NCBI GenBank assembly: GCA_002342225.1
Contig: DDPO01000108.1
Span: 33,223 to 67,998 of the forward strand
DNA length: 34,776 nt
Direction: 5' to 3'
DNA from: Bdellovibrionaceae bacterium UBA2466
GTDB taxonomy: Bacteria; Bdellovibrionota; FAC87; UBA2466
A program made the translations under genes and the position numbers. This document shows positions 9,186-16,423 of this stretch, piece by piece (position 1 is the stretch's first letter; every line of letters starts with the position of its first letter). The notes beneath the pieces were generated by a model. It saw nothing but the letters and a program-made list of their open reading frames with translations, did not search any database and was not told the DNA's origin.

Positions 9186-9692
9186 ATGGAATTGATAAAA
9201 ACCGGACGAAAAAGTCGAATTCTCCTAGGTCATCCCAAAAGCTCAAGTTTCCAGAGGTTTATAGCGCGCAGCATTGATTTGACTGTTGTAGCGATTATTT
9301 TTCTCATTGGAGGAATATTCTGGTGGCCCTTAGGTTGGGTTGGGGCGATGCTCTATGTTTCATTTCAAGACTCCTTGGGTAGCGGTCAAAGCATTGGAAA
9401 AAAAATCATAGGTCTTCAGGTCATCGAAGACGCTTCAGGACTTCCTTGTTCGCCCATTCATTCAGTGATGCGTAACGTTCCGTGTCTTTTGAGTCTTTTT
9501 TGTCTTCCATTTCCAGTAGTTGGAGTTTTGGCCCAACTTATTTTTATTCCTGCATTTATTCTGGAAGTTTACTTGTTGTTAAACTTAGAATCGGGGGTTA
9601 GGCTCGGAGATGTCATGGGAAACACGCTGGTGATTGAGCATTTTCAGGATAACATTGAAGCCTCGCAGCATCCATTTAAATTCGGTGAGTAG
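9186..9692 (+). CDS. RDD family membrane protein
   Basis: A 168-residue integral membrane protein of the RDD family, named for conserved Arg and Asp residues. The Arg and first Asp are in RFIARSIDLTVV (around residues 24-35), followed by a hydrophobic hairpin (VVAIIFLIGGIFWWPLG), the conserved GQSIGKKIIGLQVI segment, a second hydrophobic stretch and the last Asp in SGVRLGDVMGNTLVI. Some RDD proteins act in ion or solute transport, but this sequence gives no substrate. A GGGGG tract precedes the ATG by 6 bases. It stands alone between divergent ssb and the pil operon; a functional link to either is not shown. Confidence 0.8.
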   Translation: MELIKTGRKSRILLGHPKSSSFQRFIARSIDLTVVAIIFLIGGIFWWPLGWVGAMLYVSFQDSLGSGQSIGKKIIGLQVIEDASGLPCSPIHSVMRNVPCLLSLFCLPFPVVGVLAQLIFIPAFILEVYLLLNLESGVRLGDVMGNTLVIEHFQDNIEASQHPFKFGE

Positions 9693-9709
9693 AATACCGA
9701 GCGGGTTCT

Positions 9710-9718
9710 TGCTATAAT
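9710..9718 (+). promoter_or_regulatory. Extended -10 promoter before the pil operon
   Basis: The bases TGC-TATAAT form a perfect extended -10 element, 102 bases before the pilM start codon and just after the RDD stop codon. No good -35 hexamer is visible at 16-18 bases upstream, which is normal for extended -10 promoters. A transcript would start near 9725, giving a leader of about 95 bases. Confidence 0.5.
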
Positions 9719-9778
9719 TATTATAAGTGGTTCCAAAAGTTTCTCTCCCTTTTTAAATCATCAAACAAAACAGAAAGT

Positions 9779-9797
9779 AGAAAGACTCGGTCTTTCT
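9779..9797 (+). other. Perfect hairpin in the pilM leader
   Basis: AGAAAGAC - TCG - GTCTTTCT makes an eight-base-pair stem with a three-base loop, 22 bases before the pilM ATG. No T-run follows, so it does not look like an intrinsic terminator. It could affect translation initiation or leader stability; this is inference. Confidence 0.5.
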
Positions 9798-9819
9798 GCG
9801 TCTCTGCGGGATAATAAGA

Positions 9820-10908
9820 ATGGACTTTCTGAACTCCATTTTTCAAAAAACTCTAGTGGGTCTGGACATAGGTGTGTCCGGAATTAAAGCAGTTGAACTC
9901 GGGTTTGGAAAGAAAACTTCGTTGATAAGTTATAATCGAATTTCTCTCCCCTGGGATTCCGTGACACCCGAGGGGACGATAAAAGACGATGCAGCTGTTG
10001 TTTCAGCACTCAAAAAACTCTTCTCCGCTAAAAGTTTTAGTACTCGAGATGTAAGCGTAGGGCTTTTCGGAAACTCCGTGCTGACTAAACCTATTAGCAT
10101 GCCCACAATGTCACGCAAGGACATGGAGGAGCAAATATATTGGGAGGCGGAACAATATATTCCGTTTAACGTAGAAGAGTGTTCAATTGATTTTGCGGTT
10201 GTTGGAAATACTGTTCAAAAAGTAGTGGCTGGAGCTGAGTCCTCGGTTGAAGTGTTATTGGTTGCAGTCAAAAATGACTATATTCAAAGTTTTACCAATG
10301 TTATTGAAAGAGCCGGGCTAAGACCCACTATTATTGATTATCAAGCTTTTGCTTTGGGAAATTCTTTTGAGTTCAACTACTCGCGTGAGCTTGCAGAACT
10401 CAATCCCGGAGAAACAGATCTCATTGTTGATTTTGGTGCTGGCTCCACCAAACTATCCTTTGTTTCAAAGGAAAACACCGTGTTCACTACCAAAGTATCA
10501 GCCTGTGGCAGTGGATATTCCCAATTGATTAGTGAGCGCTTAGGTGAGAGTTTTGAACAAGGTGAGGTCTTGAAATTGGCAGAGCCTGAATCTCCTCTGG
10601 TGAGTCCGATCATCCAAGATTACAATGCCTATCTCGTTTCTGAAATCCAAAAAAACACGGACGTCTATTTTAGTCAAAGTGGTGATCGCTCCTTAAGAAA
10701 AATATTCTATTGCGGTGGGGCTTCAAAGACTCCGGGACTGATCTCGCTTCTGAGTGAACGATATCCAGAACAAGTTGAAAATTTAGATCCACTTAAAAAT
10801 TTGTTCGTGAATCGAACCAAGTCGAACCAGCGTATGCTCGATGATTTTAGTTGCTTGGGGACAGTTGCTTTGGGATTGGCGTTGCGCAAGTCCGGAGATG
10901 GCAAATGA
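9820..10908 (+). CDS. pilM: Type IV pilus assembly ATPase-fold protein PilM
   Basis: A 362-residue PilM, the cytoplasmic actin-like (FtsA-fold) protein of the type IV pilus alignment complex. It binds the short cytoplasmic tail of PilN and links the inner-membrane ring to the motor. Seen in the sequence: the N-terminal phosphate-binding motif VGLDIGVSGIKAVEL (residues 13-27), the interdomain EQIYWEAEQYIPFNVEE segment typical of PilM, the second nucleotide motif DLIVDFGAGSTKLSF and the late GGASKTPGL loop. Length is normal for the family. It opens the pilMNOPQ operon; its stop codon overlaps the pilN start in ATGA. Confidence 0.95.
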   Translation: MDFLNSIFQKTLVGLDIGVSGIKAVELGFGKKTSLISYNRISLPWDSVTPEGTIKDDAAVVSALKKLFSAKSFSTRDVSVGLFGNSVLTKPISMPTMSRKDMEEQIYWEAEQYIPFNVEECSIDFAVVGNTVQKVVAGAESSVEVLLVAVKNDYIQSFTNVIERAGLRPTIIDYQAFALGNSFEFNYSRELAELNPGETDLIVDFGAGSTKLSFVSKENTVFTTKVSACGSGYSQLISERLGESFEQGEVLKLAEPESPLVSPIIQDYNAYLVSEIQKNTDVYFSQSGDRSLRKIFYCGGASKTPGLISLLSERYPEQVENLDPLKNLFVNRTKSNQRMLDDFSCLGTVALGLALRKSGDGK

Positions 10909-11615
10909 TCAGAGTGAATTTGAAGAAAAATGCTAGTCGTGGCCCGAGCGTTGGGGGCACGTTGTCTCAAGTGGATCTGAAAGATTTGAAGTCTCTAAAA
11001 TCGGTAATGGACTTCAAAAGACTATCAGTAAGTCCCAAAAATTTAAATGGTGGGAGTCTGATACTGGTGGCACTTGCTCTAGCCCTAGCGGCTCTTCCCC
11101 ATTTTTTCTTTCAGAAGTATCAAACCGTTTTAGCCAGAGATCACCAATCGCACTTGTCCAATCTAAATTCTGAAATTGACTCTGTTAAGTCTGAAATTAG
11201 CAAATACGAGACATATAAATCTGAGATGAAAAGTTTTGAGGAGCAAGAGTCGAAAATAAATCAAAGGCTCAGTGTTGTGAAACAACTTCAAACTTCAAGA
11301 ATGGGTCCCGTGAATGTCCTAGATGCTGTTGGGCAGGCTCTTCCACAGAGAGTATGGTTAACTGCTATCGAAATGACTCTTGGTTCATCAGGACAAATTC
11401 AGTTAACTGGACGGGGCTACTCCAGTGAAGATGTCGCCGAGTTTGTAGATAAACTAAATAATTCTATCTATTTCGAGAAGGTTGTTTTGGATGGAGTTTC
11501 AACAGAAAAAGATGGCGATCAGTCAGGAACAGTTAAGTCATTTTTGATCTTTGCCACACCAAAGTTGAATGGGGCCAGTACGGATAGAGCTGCAGCCTCT
11601 GAAAAGGGCCAGTAA
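10905..11615 (+). CDS. pilN: Type IV pilus alignment protein PilN
   Basis: A 236-residue PilN. The N-terminal sequence MIRVNLKKN corresponds to the conserved 'I-N-L-L' tail that docks into PilM. A longer stretch than usual (about 45 residues) then precedes the single membrane helix (SLILVALALALAALPHFFF). The periplasmic part has a coiled coil (SHLSNLNSEIDSVKSEI onward) and a ferredoxin-like domain (PQRVWLTAIEMTLG, GRGYSSEDVAEFVDKL). The start at 10905 is preferred over earlier in-frame codons because it overlaps the pilM stop in ATGA and begins with the PilM-docking motif. It partners PilO in the inner-membrane ring. Confidence 0.93.
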   Translation: MIRVNLKKNASRGPSVGGTLSQVDLKDLKSLKSVMDFKRLSVSPKNLNGGSLILVALALALAALPHFFFQKYQTVLARDHQSHLSNLNSEIDSVKSEISKYETYKSEMKSFEEQESKINQRLSVVKQLQTSRMGPVNVLDAVGQALPQRVWLTAIEMTLGSSGQIQLTGRGYSSEDVAEFVDKLNNSIYFEKVVLDGVSTEKDGDQSGTVKSFLIFATPKLNGASTDRAAASEKGQ

Positions 11616-11617
11616 AC

Positions 11618-12214
11618 ATGAAAGAAAAACTAAAAGCTTGTGGTCTAATTGTGTTTTTAGGCCTCATCTACGGTGGTTATGAGTTTTATGAGTTCATTTC
11701 AACCGAAAAACCACGTCTCAATGGCGAATTGCAGCAAGCACAAACCGAACTCGAAACAAAAAAATCGGAACTCACGCGGTTAACTGCTTTCGCAGAGGGG
11801 ATAAGTGAAATTAAGTCGAGACTAAAAAAAACCAACGCTGAATTTGAAGAGGTGTTGGAATTTATCCCAAGAAGTTTGGATCTATCTAAATTACTTGCTC
11901 GATTAAACGTTTTAGCAAGAAACAGTGGGGTTGAGATCGAGAACTTCAAGCCACTAAAAGAATCAAGCGGGGCAGGAAACCCAACCAACGAAACAAAGAC
12001 TTTTTATGAATCGGTTTCAATCGAAATGAGACTAAAGGGTGGATTCTCACAGACGGTCATGTTTTTTGATCAAATTTCGAGATTGAAGCGAATTTTAAAT
12101 ATTGAAAGCATCAAAATGGTAAATTCCCAGATTGATGATAAACGAGGACCAGCTTCTCCAGTCACGCTCGTTGAAAGCCAAATCAATCTCAAAACCTATA
12201 GGTTTTCAGAATGA
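11618..12214 (+). CDS. pilO: Type IV pilus alignment protein PilO
   Basis: A 198-residue PilO: a short N-terminus, one membrane helix (CGLIVFLGLIYGGYEFYEF), a periplasmic coiled coil (about residues 35-75, rich in Glu/Lys/Leu heptads) and a C-terminal ferredoxin-like domain containing YESVSIEMRLKGGFSQTVMFFDQISRL, of which the last part is the usual PilO pattern. It forms heterodimers with PilN and contacts PilP. AAGGG lies about 8 bases before the ATG, and only two bases separate it from pilN. Its end overlaps pilP in ATGA. Confidence 0.93.
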   Translation: MKEKLKACGLIVFLGLIYGGYEFYEFISTEKPRLNGELQQAQTELETKKSELTRLTAFAEGISEIKSRLKKTNAEFEEVLEFIPRSLDLSKLLARLNVLARNSGVEIENFKPLKESSGAGNPTNETKTFYESVSIEMRLKGGFSQTVMFFDQISRLKRILNIESIKMVNSQIDDKRGPASPVTLVESQINLKTYRFSE

Positions 12215-12861
12215 AGCAAAAAGAAAAAATAATCATTTTTGCTTTTCTTTTTTCCGTTGCTCAAATTGGATTCTCTGAATCAACGGACAAAAAAGGCGCA
12301 ACAATTTACAATCCAGCTGGAAAGCGAGACCCCTTTAAGGTTTTAAGTGTTGCGCCTGCTGGAAGGAAAGTTTCAGCTATTTACCCGACAGAAAAATATG
12401 ACCTCGATCAATTGAATTTAAGAGCGATTTTACGGATGGGGGGTAGAAGCCGCGCATTAATTGAAGCGCCAGACGGCCAGACGTTTATTATCAACGAGGG
12501 TGAAATAGTGGGCAGAGAAAGAGCAACTTTGAGTCGGGTGTTAAAAACTGAAATTATTTTGACTCAACAAAGTTTCAATTATTTGGGAAGCCCCAGTCTG
12601 GTTGAACGTATTATTTCACTACCGCCAGAGAGCTCAGGATTAGTGTTTGAAACCTCGGGAGATGACCCGGCAGGCAAGACGGTGGGCAAACGTGCTCCCA
12701 GCTCGAAGATGAAAGGTCGTCGCAATCAGAATCGGTCTCCTGATTCTGAAGCCTTGGACAGCGTTAAACCCGGGTTGGCATCCGATGTTAAAAAGATTCT
12801 TGATAGACCTGCACAACTTGAGAGCGAGCTAGACGAAATTATGGGTGTTACCCCAAAGTGA
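12211..12861 (+). CDS. pilP: Type IV pilus periplasmic protein PilP
   Basis: A 216-residue PilP that connects the PilN/PilO ring to the PilQ secretin. The family signature is visible in GKRDPFKVLSV (around residues 32-42), and the beta-domain follows with LNLRAILRMGGRSRALIEAPDG and an IINEGEIVGRERATL hairpin. The N-terminus has a signal-like helix (IIIFAFLFSVAQIGFSES), but no cysteine follows it. The lipoprotein anchoring of classical Pseudomonas or Neisseria PilP is therefore absent; this PilP would be a periplasmic or helix-anchored protein. A basic, Ser-rich tail of ~50 residues extends past the beta-domain. Confidence 0.9.
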   Translation: MKQKEKIIIFAFLFSVAQIGFSESTDKKGATIYNPAGKRDPFKVLSVAPAGRKVSAIYPTEKYDLDQLNLRAILRMGGRSRALIEAPDGQTFIINEGEIVGRERATLSRVLKTEIILTQQSFNYLGSPSLVERIISLPPESSGLVFETSGDDPAGKTVGKRAPSSKMKGRRNQNRSPDSEALDSVKPGLASDVKKILDRPAQLESELDEIMGVTPK

Positions 12862-12893
12862 ATAAAAAAATCTCGAAATGATAAGGAGTGCTT

Positions 12894-14879
12894 ATGTCAC
12901 ACTCTAAAATTATGAAAAACAATCCATTTAAAAAGGGGGTGCTTTTTACCTGCATCCTCGTGTTGACTATTTCCTTGGTTCCTGAGGGTAAATTATGGTC
13001 CGCCTCGAAAAGTTTAGAAAAGGTGACATCAAACACAAAGTTTGAAAAAAATGAGGATATTGAAGCGCTAGAGGAATTGGAACAAAGCCTCGAGCCCAGT
13101 ATCTCGTCTGTTAAAGAGCCTAAAAGCAAAGTCCCAGCCGAAAACACCTCTCAGAGGGCTAAACGACAAATTCAGACTCAGAACTTGGAGAGTGAAGAGA
13201 TTGCAGATGCTCAGCCAAGCGTTAATTCTTTGGTGAATGAAATCCCGAACAAAACAAGCTCGGGGAGAGCGATTAAAAATGAAATCACCAATCTCGAATT
13301 CAAAATGGATGGAGATGTTTCTCGGATTCTTATTAGTTCAAGAACTAAACTCAACTACAAAGAGTTTAAGAATACTTCGATGAAACAGGTGGTTTACGTT
13401 TTAGAAAACACTCAAGTCCCAGAGCGCCTAGAAAGAGCCTACGACACCAGTGAGTTCGCGAGCCCCGTAGCCTTGTTTACTCTTTTACAAATCCCTAAAA
13501 GCAAAGAACCTACAGCGAAATTGATTGTGCAGCTTCGAGAAGATAAAGCTCCATCGATCGTCAGCTCTGAGCGAGGCTTGAGTATCGACTTCCCAGCGGC
13601 GGATAATTTGGGAGATTCCCGAGAACTTTTGGGAAGTAATGAATCAAAAATGATTCCCGAGGAAAGCAACTTTTCACAGGGAGCTACTTTTTACGGCAAG
13701 CCTATTGAGCGTCTAGAGATCAAAAACACTGACATTCAAGATGTGTTAAGGTTGATAGGCCGAAGCAGTGGTTACAACATTGTGATTGGAGAGGATGTTA
13801 CAGGCAAAGTTGGAGCTATCAGTCTCGAGAACATTCCGTGGGATCAGGCTTTTGCCATTGTACTGCAAAGCAAAAAATTGGGCTATATCAGACAAGGAAA
13901 TGTTCTTCGAGTTGCGACATTAGCATCTTTAAAGGCAGAGAAGGATGAAATTGCGGCTGTAGAGCAATCTAAAGTGAAAGCCGAAGTTTTAAGAACTGTG
14001 TTGATTCCGGTCAGCTACGCGAAAGCTCAAGATTTGGCGCCGAAAGGAAAATCTATTTTAACTGAGAGAGGCAGTCTCGATGTTGATGAGCGTTCAAATA
14101 GTATCATTGTCAGGGACATTGATCGGGTAATTGGTAAGTTACAGAAGTTATATGCAATGCTAGATACTCAGCCGCCCATCGTTTCAGTTTCAGCCAAAGT
14201 TGTTGAAATGAAGTCTGATTTTTCGAGAAGCTTCGGAATGAATGCTTTGAAATTGGCTCAAAACACTTCCGGTATTGCTGGCGAGGGTTTCGACTATACA
14301 CCAGGCGGTACAACCATCACCATCAAACGACCTGAATTTGCCCGACTTGAAGCAAAAATTGGGTTAGCTGAGCTCGAGGGTGAAACCAGAGTCTTGGCAA
14401 ATCCGTCTCTCGCTGTAAACCAGAACCAGAAAGCAGTTTTCAACCAAACTTTATCTGCATTCTACAAAGTGCAACAGCAAGCTGTTGCTGGGGCCATACC
14501 CCAACAAACTCTCCAAGCGATAGACACCACTTTGTCACTTGAGGCGACTCCGATTGTTTCAGGTGATGGTTCGATATCTATGAACGTGAATATAAAAAAT
14601 GAGGTCCCACAAAGTAGTGCAGGAGCCGCTGAAGTCGCGATCGATAAACGCAGTATCCAAACTCAGGTGTTGCTTGAGAACGGAGATACCGCAGTCATCG
14701 GTGGGGCATTTTCCAGTACTGCGAGTTCAACGCAAGACGGGGTTCCCGGTCTCATGAGATTGCCTCTCATTGGTCTCCTCTTTTCAGAGCGTTTAATTAA
14801 GGAAACCAAAAACGAAATTTTAATCTTTTTAACTGCAAAAATATTGAATGCAGAAGAGTCTTTTAAACGAGCTTTTTAA
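12894..14879 (+). CDS. pilQ: Type IV pilus outer-membrane secretin PilQ
   Basis: A 661-residue secretin through which the pilus crosses the outer membrane. Domains in order: an N-terminal signal region (GVLFTCILVLTISLVPEG), a low-complexity linker, one AMIN domain (about 125-225) for peptidoglycan contact, an STN/N0 domain (about 260-345; IERLEIKNTDIQDVLRLIGR), one N1-type domain (about 365-425; VDERSNSIIVRDID) and the secretin barrel domain ending in VPGLMRLPLIGLLFSER and EILIFLTAKILN. Many PilQ proteins have two AMIN domains; this one appears to have one. The start at 12894 is chosen over GTG 12888 because AAGGAG ends 5 bases before it. Confidence 0.95.
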   Translation: MSHSKIMKNNPFKKGVLFTCILVLTISLVPEGKLWSASKSLEKVTSNTKFEKNEDIEALEELEQSLEPSISSVKEPKSKVPAENTSQRAKRQIQTQNLESEEIADAQPSVNSLVNEIPNKTSSGRAIKNEITNLEFKMDGDVSRILISSRTKLNYKEFKNTSMKQVVYVLENTQVPERLERAYDTSEFASPVALFTLLQIPKSKEPTAKLIVQLREDKAPSIVSSERGLSIDFPAADNLGDSRELLGSNESKMIPEESNFSQGATFYGKPIERLEIKNTDIQDVLRLIGRSSGYNIVIGEDVTGKVGAISLENIPWDQAFAIVLQSKKLGYIRQGNVLRVATLASLKAEKDEIAAVEQSKVKAEVLRTVLIPVSYAKAQDLAPKGKSILTERGSLDVDERSNSIIVRDIDRVIGKLQKLYAMLDTQPPIVSVSAKVVEMKSDFSRSFGMNALKLAQNTSGIAGEGFDYTPGGTTITIKRPEFARLEAKIGLAELEGETRVLANPSLAVNQNQKAVFNQTLSAFYKVQQQAVAGAIPQQTLQAIDTTLSLEATPIVSGDGSISMNVNIKNEVPQSSAGAAEVAIDKRSIQTQVLLENGDTAVIGGAFSSTASSTQDGVPGLMRLPLIGLLFSERLIKETKNEILIFLTAKILNAEESFKRAF

Positions 14880-14911
14880 TAGTTTCTAAACACAACGAAA
14901 GGCCCATTTCT

Positions 14912-15340
14912 ATGATGGACATTGTTCAGTGGGGAATCAATATTGCCATGATTGCGGGTGTCGCTTTCCTTTGGGTTAAATCTAGAGAGTCGGCAAATCA
15001 GAAAAGCAATCAACAGTTCTCTGAATCCCTGAGCAAGTTGGAGGCTCGTATTCAGTCATTAGAAACTGAATTGAATAAGCAGAAGGACTCTTTTCAGGGG
15101 CAGTTGAAAGAGGTTGAAGCAATCGTTGAGCAAGCTAACAAAGTCTTGAAAAGTATAAGGCACGTTGGGTTACAGTTTCCTATGACTCAGGAGGAAAGTG
15201 AGCTCAAGGAAACTTTGTATTCGGCGACGGCGTCAACGGATGAAATTCCATCTGTAGCTTCGCTGGAGAACACAAAAATTAGACTTCAGAAGGAGTCCCA
15301 GCTAGATTTAAAGACTCTCTTGAGAGGCCAGCTGTCATAG
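14912..15340 (+). CDS. Small membrane-anchored coiled-coil protein at the end of the pil operon
   Basis: I do not recognise a named family. The 142 residues start with one membrane helix (WGINIAMIAGVAFLWV, about 7-22). A charged coiled coil follows (about residues 35-80; SLSKLEARIQSLETELNKQ), then a less regular tail including GLQFPMTQEESELK. An AAAGG precedes the ATG at 14912 by 9 bases; a second ATG follows directly at 14915. It begins 32 bases after the pilQ stop with no visible terminator between, so it is probably co-transcribed with pilMNOPQ. The topology (N-terminal helix, coiled coil) resembles PilN/PilO-like scaffolds, but sequence similarity is not evident to me. It could be an accessory pilus protein; this is inference from position. 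Confidence 0.7.
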   Translation: MMDIVQWGINIAMIAGVAFLWVKSRESANQKSNQQFSESLSKLEARIQSLETELNKQKDSFQGQLKEVEAIVEQANKVLKSIRHVGLQFPMTQEESELKETLYSATASTDEIPSVASLENTKIRLQKESQLDLKTLLRGQLS

Positions 15341-15636
15341 TAAGTATTTGTTTTTATTGTATTATTTAGACGCTCGTTGCTTGCATATTTCCCACCCACT
15401 AGAAAAATCATTTCCAAAGAATAATGTTGACAGGTTGGGTCACTCAGCGAAAAATACAATCTGAATCGGTAGTGTTTGGTAGTAGTTCAGATGCTTTCCT
15501 GTTGTTTTGAGGAGACTCTGTCAACGAGCACATCCTGATAAGCTTGGTAAAAACCAATTTTGAGTCCGGTAAAGAACCTTAAATTCGGGGGGCGCGCTGG
15601 TTCTCAGAACTAAAGTTGGGATTGCCAGGAAAACAA
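15341..15636 (+). other. Gene-free region with nested inverted repeats
   Basis: No coding frame of merit is seen on either strand. An outer pair GTTGACAG (15426-15433) and CTGTCAAC (15518-15525) is perfectly complementary over 8 bases. It encloses ATCTGAA (15459-15465) and TTCAGAT (15486-15492), complementary over 7. Downstream there is a small hairpin TTGGT-AAAA-ACCAA (15544-15557), and AGAACC / GGTTCT (15573-15578 and 15599-15604). This would fold into a ~100-nucleotide branched structure if transcribed. It may be a leader of the PhaR-like gene, a small RNA or an operator region. No Rfam family is recognised by eye. Confidence 0.4.
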
Positions 15637-16092
15637 ATGGCTAAAACACCTTTCAGGTTGGGGGTAAAAATGGAGAAGGCTAAAATCATTAAGCGTTATC
15701 AAAACCGAAAACTCTACGATACAGATGCGAGTTGTTATGTAACACTCGATGAAATCGCAGAAATGATTCAACAAGGCGAAGAGGTTATGGTTGTTGATAA
15801 CCGTAACCAAAAAGACATCACTGCGGCTACATTGACTCAGATTATTTTTGAAAAACAAAAGCGCTCCGAGAGCCCTGTTCCAATTTCCACTTTGCGACAC
15901 ATTATTCAGCAAGGGGATGGTTCATTTAGCTCTTTCTTGTCTAAATCAGCAGATGGCAACCAAATGGAAGTTATTCGCGCACTTGAAGGACAAGTTCGAG
16001 AACTAACAACCAAATTGGATACCATTGAAAGAAAAACAGCTGTGGGCGCTCCTAAAGAAGCAGCTCCTGTTGTTAAGCCTGCTGAGGTCTAA
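15637..16092 (+). CDS. PhaR-type polyhydroxyalkanoate regulator-like protein
   Basis: The N-terminal ~65 residues match the PHA/PHB accumulation regulator DNA-binding domain: IIKRYQNRKLYDTDASCYV followed by TLDEIAEMIQQGEEVMVVDN and DITAATLTQIIFE. In PHA producers, PhaR represses phasin and PHA genes and senses polymer granules. The C-terminal part here is short (a GQVRELTTKLDTIERK coiled-coil stretch, then an Ala/Pro/Lys tail), so the target may differ. Homologues occur in bacteria not known to make PHA. ATG 15637 (AGGA 6 bases before) is the annotated start; ATG 15670 (GGGGG 5 bases before), which begins the domain directly, is equally possible. No phaC or phasin gene is nearby. Confidence 0.8.
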   Translation: MAKTPFRLGVKMEKAKIIKRYQNRKLYDTDASCYVTLDEIAEMIQQGEEVMVVDNRNQKDITAATLTQIIFEKQKRSESPVPISTLRHIIQQGDGSFSSFLSKSADGNQMEVIRALEGQVRELTTKLDTIERKTAVGAPKEAAPVVKPAEV

Positions 16093-16164
16093 GTCCTGGG
16101 TAGGGATAATAACGCTCATTTCGCTTCCAACTAGATAGCCATAACAGCTTTGATAAAGAGGATC

Positions 16165-16193
16165 TTGGAGGGGAGCTACTATTTCTATATAAT
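16165..16193 (+). promoter_or_regulatory. Promoter of the 6S RNA gene
   Basis: A perfect -10 box TATAAT (16188-16193) is preceded at 17 bases by a weak -35 TTGGAG (16165-16170). The predicted start, near 16199-16201, agrees with where the closing stem of the 6S RNA should begin. The -10 box lies in the centre of a 12-bp perfect inverted repeat. Confidence 0.65.
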
Positions 16194-16208
16194 AGGAGTA
16201 GCTCCCCT
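16169..16208. repeat. Perfect 12-bp inverted repeat around the 6S promoter
   Basis: AGGGGAGCTACT (16169-16180) and AGTAGCTCCCCT (16197-16208) are perfectly complementary and separated by 16 bases that contain the TATAAT box. There is no T-run after the right arm, so a plain terminator is unlikely. In a transcript reading through from upstream it would form a strong hairpin. As DNA, it is a symmetric site spanning about -31 to +9 of the 6S promoter. Confidence 0.85.
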
Positions 16209-16386
16209 GTCTGGTTCGTGAGTGAGAATTATTCTAACCTTACAAGTTCTTAACCAGGGGTTTTCACTTGCTGTGGTGTGCATGCCTACCTTGATGTAGG
16301 AAGCCTAAAACAGTAATAAAGCTTCCACGTAATTTTAATGGTTAAGAATATTGCTGACCACGGCCTTGTGATGGGGGAGTACTTAG
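16199..16386 (+). ncRNA. ssrS: 6S RNA
   Basis: 6S RNA mimics an open promoter and binds the housekeeping RNA polymerase holoenzyme. The apical part is recognisable against E. coli 6S. GTGTGCATGC (16276-16285) corresponds to GUGAGCAUGC. A small hairpin, CCTAC-CTTGAT-GTAGG (16285-16300), replaces CUCGG-UCCGU-CCGAG. AAGCCTAAAACAG (16301-16313) matches AAGCCUUAAAACUG. CTGT/ACAG and an outer TTCTTAACCA (16247-16256) with TGGTTAAGAA (16339-16348) close the terminal stem. The terminal closing stem pairs AGTAGCTCCCC (16197-16207) with GGGGGAGTACT (16373-16383), one base bulged. This gives about 185 nucleotides, the normal size. Ends are estimates, within about 5 bases. A dedicated promoter precedes it. 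Confidence 0.88.
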
Positions 16387-16423
16387 TTCCTCGTTATCTC
16401 CATGGAAGTTCGAGTTATTTCAG

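Noticed and set aside
15361..15425. Terminator after the pil operon
   Set aside because: T-rich stretches exist around 15346-15370, but no convincing stem precedes them.
15427..15460. TTGACA (15427-15432) with TACAAT (15455-15460) as a promoter for the PhaR-like gene
   Set aside because: The spacer is 22 bases, too long for a normal sigma-70 promoter, and the TTGACA is part of a perfect inverted repeat.
16169..16208. Strong hairpin as an intrinsic terminator of the PhaR-like gene
   Set aside because: No T-run follows the stem and a perfect TATAAT lies in its loop; the right arm belongs to the 6S RNA.
16190..16420. tRNA, SRP RNA or tmRNA in the gap after the PhaR-like gene
   Set aside because: No tRNA arms, no GGAAGCAGCC SRP loop and no tmRNA tag; the 6S signature explains the conserved-looking core.
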